Shown here piece by piece: positions 22,305 through 24,519 of a stretch of DNA of 24,519 bases; positions within the stretch are counted from its first letter, which is position 1; every line of letters begins with the position of its first letter. Source of the DNA: Betaproteobacteria bacterium (GTDB lineage: Bacteria > Pseudomonadota > Gammaproteobacteria > Burkholderiales > SG8-39); the NCBI GenBank assembly GCA_009693435.1, contig SHXF01000064.1, forward strand, positions 1 through 24,519. Direction: 5' to 3'. The notes beneath the pieces were generated by a model. The model was not told where the DNA came from, did not search any database, and was given only the letters and a program-made list of their open reading frames with translations. The position numbers and the translations under genes were made by a program.

Positions 22305-22479
22305 TGGGCTGTGCGCCTTGTTGTCCGCCGCGACGGTAAGCGATCGCGGCCAAGTCTGGTCGGGAAGAGCTCATTGTCGCGACATCCCCGAGGCGAGCGC
22401 AAGCGCCTTGACACCCGCGCAATCGCGGTGAGAGTCTGAGGCCGGAATTCGAGTGCCGAATGTCGAAGAGGAGTCAGTC

Positions 22480-23469
22480 ATGAAAATTGAATCGCGGGGC
22501 GGGCGCATCGTATCGGGCGCCGCGCTGCTGTGTCTGCTGGAATTGACGCCCGGCCCTGCAGCCGCCCAGGCTTGGCCGAGCCGTCCCATCACCTGGGTGG
22601 TGCCCTACGGGGCCGGCAGCGGCAACGACATCCTCGCGCGCAACGTGGGCCTGCGCCTTGCGCAGCGCCTCGGACAACCCATAGTCATCGACAACAAGGT
22701 GGGCGCAAGCGGCAACATCGGCGCCGACTACGTGGCGAAGTCCGCGCCGAACGGTTACACGCTGCTCTTTACCAGCAACCCGCTCGCCGTGACACCGGCG
22801 CTGTTCAAGAATGTACCCTTCCACCCGGTGAACGACTTCACCCACATCGCCAAGATCGGCACCGGGAACATGGCGCTGGTGGTGAATCCCGTGGTGTTCC
22901 CGGTGAAGACACTGGATGAACTGGTCGCCGCGGCGCGCGCGCGTCCCGGCAAGCTCAATTACAGCTCCTCGGGCCCGGGCACGCCGCATCACCTGACCAT
23001 GGAACTGCTGAAGAAACAGCTTGGCCTGGACGTGGTGCATATCCCCTACAAGGGCGCGCCTGCCGCGCTCAACGACCTGGTCGCCGGTCAGGTGCAGCTT
23101 GCGATGGTGCCGGTGCACACGGCGCTGCCCCATGCGCGCGCCGGAAAGCTGGTTGTGATCGCGGTGTCGGGCAAGGGCCGCTCAGTGCTCGCGCCGGAGT
23201 CGCCGAGCTTCGACGAGCTGGGTCTGAAGGACCTGGACATGGACCTGTATTACGCCGTGTCGGGCCCGGCCAACATGCCGCGCGACATCGTCATGAAGCT
23301 CAACCAGGAAATCGCCGCGGTGATGGCGCTCGCCGAGACGCGCGAGAGCATGCTGCAGCAGGGCATGATTCCGGACACCACGACGCCCGATGAGCTGACG
23401 GCCATGATACGGTCGGACGCGGAACGCTGGAAGAAATTCATCGCCGAGACGAAAATAACCGCCGACTGA
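22480..23469 (+). CDS. Bug/TctC-family substrate-binding protein
   Basis: This is a 329-residue SBP with signal peptide (hydrophobic VSGAALLCLLELTPGPAAA, ending at 29). It has WPSRPITWVVPYGAGSGND (32-50), DNKVGASGNIGAD, APNGYTLLFTSNPLAVTPA, NVPFHPVNDFTHIAKIG, SSSGPGTPHHLTMELLKKQ and IPYKGAPAALNDLVAGQV. The FHPVNDF and IPYKG variants mark it as the most divergent of the six SBPs here. AGAGGAG 7 bp before the ATG at 22480 decides the start over a GTG at 22453. It is divergent from the FAD monooxygenase gene and is followed after 120 bp by a GST gene. Ligand unknown. Confidence 0.93.
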   Translation: MKIESRGGRIVSGAALLCLLELTPGPAAAQAWPSRPITWVVPYGAGSGNDILARNVGLRLAQRLGQPIVIDNKVGASGNIGADYVAKSAPNGYTLLFTSNPLAVTPALFKNVPFHPVNDFTHIAKIGTGNMALVVNPVVFPVKTLDELVAAARARPGKLNYSSSGPGTPHHLTMELLKKQLGLDVVHIPYKGAPAALNDLVAGQVQLAMVPVHTALPHARAGKLVVIAVSGKGRSVLAPESPSFDELGLKDLDMDLYYAVSGPANMPRDIVMKLNQEIAAVMALAETRESMLQQGMIPDTTTPDELTAMIRSDAERWKKFIAETKITAD

Positions 23470-23589
23470 TGTCGTGGACCAGCCCGGAAGTAATCGGTAT
23501 TTCACTACTTTTATGCGGACAGGTGCCGTGAATACGCACATTTCCGGCGGATGTAGTTACGAAGTTTGATATATTAAGGAGAGAAGAAC

Positions 23590-24378
23590 GTGCTAGAGCT
23601 CTACCACAACAACATTTCAGTGTGCGCGCAGAAGGTGCGCGTGCTGCTGGCGGAAAAGGAGATTCCCTGGACCAGCCATCACCTGAGTTTTTCCAGGGGC
23701 GAGCAGCTCACGCCCGAATACCTGAAGCTGAACCCGCGCGGTCTGGTGCCGACCATTGTGCACGACGGCCGTGTCGTCATCGAATCGACGGTGATCGACG
23801 AGTACCTGGACGAGGTGTTTCCGGACAAGCCGCTCAAGTCCGCCGATCCCTGGGAGCGCTCACAGATGCGGATCTGGAGCAAGATTTGCGACGAGGGTCT
23901 GCACACGCAGTGCGCCACCATCAGTTTCTCCGGCGCCTTTGCCAAGCAGCTGGCGCACGGCAAGACGCCCGAGGAACTGGAGGCGCGCCTCATGAAGATG
24001 CCGGATCCGGCGCGTCGCGAACGCCAGCGCGCCATCATCAAGGACGGCTTCGACGCGCCCTTCGTCAAGGAGCACGTGCGCCTGTTCGACAACTCCATAG
24101 GCGAAATGGAAGAGGCGCTCAAGCGCGGTCCCTGGCTCGCGGGCAAGACGTTTTCACTCGCCGACATCTCGCTCCTTCCCTATCTGGAGCGCATGGACCG
24201 TCTGGGCCTGGAGGGCATGTGGGGCAAGCGCCCGAAAGTCGCCGACTGGTTCGTTCGCATGAAAGCCCGGCCGAGCTTCAAAGCCATCTCCGACTACGAC
24301 CCGATCATGGATTACGACGACAGGGTGAAGGGGAAGGTGGATCACTGGACCAAAGTGAAGGCGATTCTCGAGGGCTGA
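23590..24378 (+). CDS. Glutathione S-transferase family protein
   Basis: This 262-residue cytosolic GST has an N-terminal thioredoxin-like domain. It begins MLELYHNNISVCAQKVRVLL with the probable active-site Ser10/Cys12. NPRGLVPTIVHDGRVVIEST (48-67) follows, with the cis-Pro (VPT) and the glutathione-binding E-S pair. The all-helical C-terminal domain includes GPWLAGKTFSLADISLLPYL, the N-capping box motif. It is longer than typical (~200-230) because of an extra helix and loop region around residues 110-155. AAGGAGAGAAGAAC points to the GTG at 23590 as start. GSTs in such clusters often carry out dehalogenation, ether cleavage or maleylpyruvate-type isomerisation; which applies here cannot be read. 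Confidence 0.9.
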   Translation: MLELYHNNISVCAQKVRVLLAEKEIPWTSHHLSFSRGEQLTPEYLKLNPRGLVPTIVHDGRVVIESTVIDEYLDEVFPDKPLKSADPWERSQMRIWSKICDEGLHTQCATISFSGAFAKQLAHGKTPEELEARLMKMPDPARRERQRAIIKDGFDAPFVKEHVRLFDNSIGEMEEALKRGPWLAGKTFSLADISLLPYLERMDRLGLEGMWGKRPKVADWFVRMKARPSFKAISDYDPIMDYDDRVKGKVDHWTKVKAILEG

Positions 24379-24445
24379 GAGGCTGTGATTTTTTCAATTT
24401 TAGCAGTTGGCATTTGAGCACAGAGGTGATTCACTCCACTGCGGA

Positions 24446-24519
24446 ATGAAATATGCGATAGGCATGAAATTACTCGCTACCGACCGTTTATTTGACGATT
24501 TCTCTGCTTTTTCTACCTT
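24446..24519 (+). CDS. Possible start of an unidentified gene, cut by the window edge
   Basis: The last ~140 bp is visibly AT-richer than the rest. From the ATG at 24446 (or an in-frame ATG at 24464) a frame stays open to the edge and reads MKYAIGMKLLATDRLFDDFS. No strong ribosome-binding site is present for the first ATG; GATAGGC lies before the second. The MKLLATDxxFDxF pattern loosely recalls the N-terminus of RelE/ParE-type domains, but the evidence is too thin for a family call. A minus-strand frame is also open from about 24402 to the edge. Confidence 0.22.
   Translation, partial: MKYAIGMKLLATDRLFDDFSAFST

Noticed and set aside
22408..22413. TTGACA upstream of the SBP at 22480 as a -35 box
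   Set aside because: No acceptable -10 hexamer lies 16-18 bp downstream (AGAGTC/GAGTCT), so a sigma-70 promoter cannot be supported.

Overview
The window is high-GC bacterial chromosome. It most resembles the Burkholderiales (Betaproteobacteria, Alcaligenaceae/Bordetella/Cupriavidus-like). The main reason is six separate Bug/TctC-type periplasmic solute-binding proteins (SBPs) in 24.5 kb, a lineage-specific expansion, alongside many oxidative and hydrolytic catabolic enzymes. No housekeeping genes, rRNA or tRNA were seen.

Layout. (1) 1-694 is a degraded edge: the 5' end of an IS91-type transposase, then the C-terminal stub of an amidase, then repeat debris. (2) 695-10045, all on the minus strand, reads as one long catabolic operon: hyuA, hyuB, an Asp/Glu-racemase/maleate-isomerase-like protein, a Bug SBP, an HpaB-family flavin monooxygenase and a second Bug SBP. 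Two of its spacers carry repeats: a five-copy tandem array of a ~148-bp unit between hyuA and hyuB, and three palindromic repeats between the monooxygenase and the last SBP. (3) 10271-12729, plus strand and divergent, holds a second racemase/isomerase paralogue and an FAD_binding_2 flavoprotein. (4) 12798-13404 is a brnT/brnA toxin-antitoxin (TA) operon with its palindromic operator. (5) 13520-15359 (minus) is an SDR dehydrogenase and a Bug SBP. (6) 15560-18235 (plus) is a NIPSNAP protein, an ACMSD-type amidohydrolase/decarboxylase, a Bug SBP and a small unknown. (7) 18325-19476 (plus) is an HTH protein overlapping a DUF6036-like nucleotidyltransferase, behind a palindromic operator; this looks like a second, poorly characterised TA-type module. 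(8) 19567-22304 (minus) is an aromatic-hydroxylase-type FAD monooxygenase and a Bug SBP. (9) 22480-24378 (plus) is a Bug SBP and a GST. (10) The last ~140 bp is AT-richer and may hold the start of another gene.

How it works together. The region is a mosaic of small modules, each pairing one to four enzymes with a dedicated SBP but no TctA/TctB membrane subunits, so the SBPs must use permeases encoded elsewhere or act as sensors. The enzymes (two ring-hydroxylating-type flavoenzymes, HyuA/HyuB ATP-dependent amidohydrolases, two maleate-isomerase-like proteins, an ACMSD-type decarboxylase/hydrolase, an SDR and a GST) fit breakdown of aromatic or N-heterocyclic acids, but the substrate cannot be read from sequence. 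The TA modules, IS91 remnant and repeats mark it as accessory and rearranging DNA.
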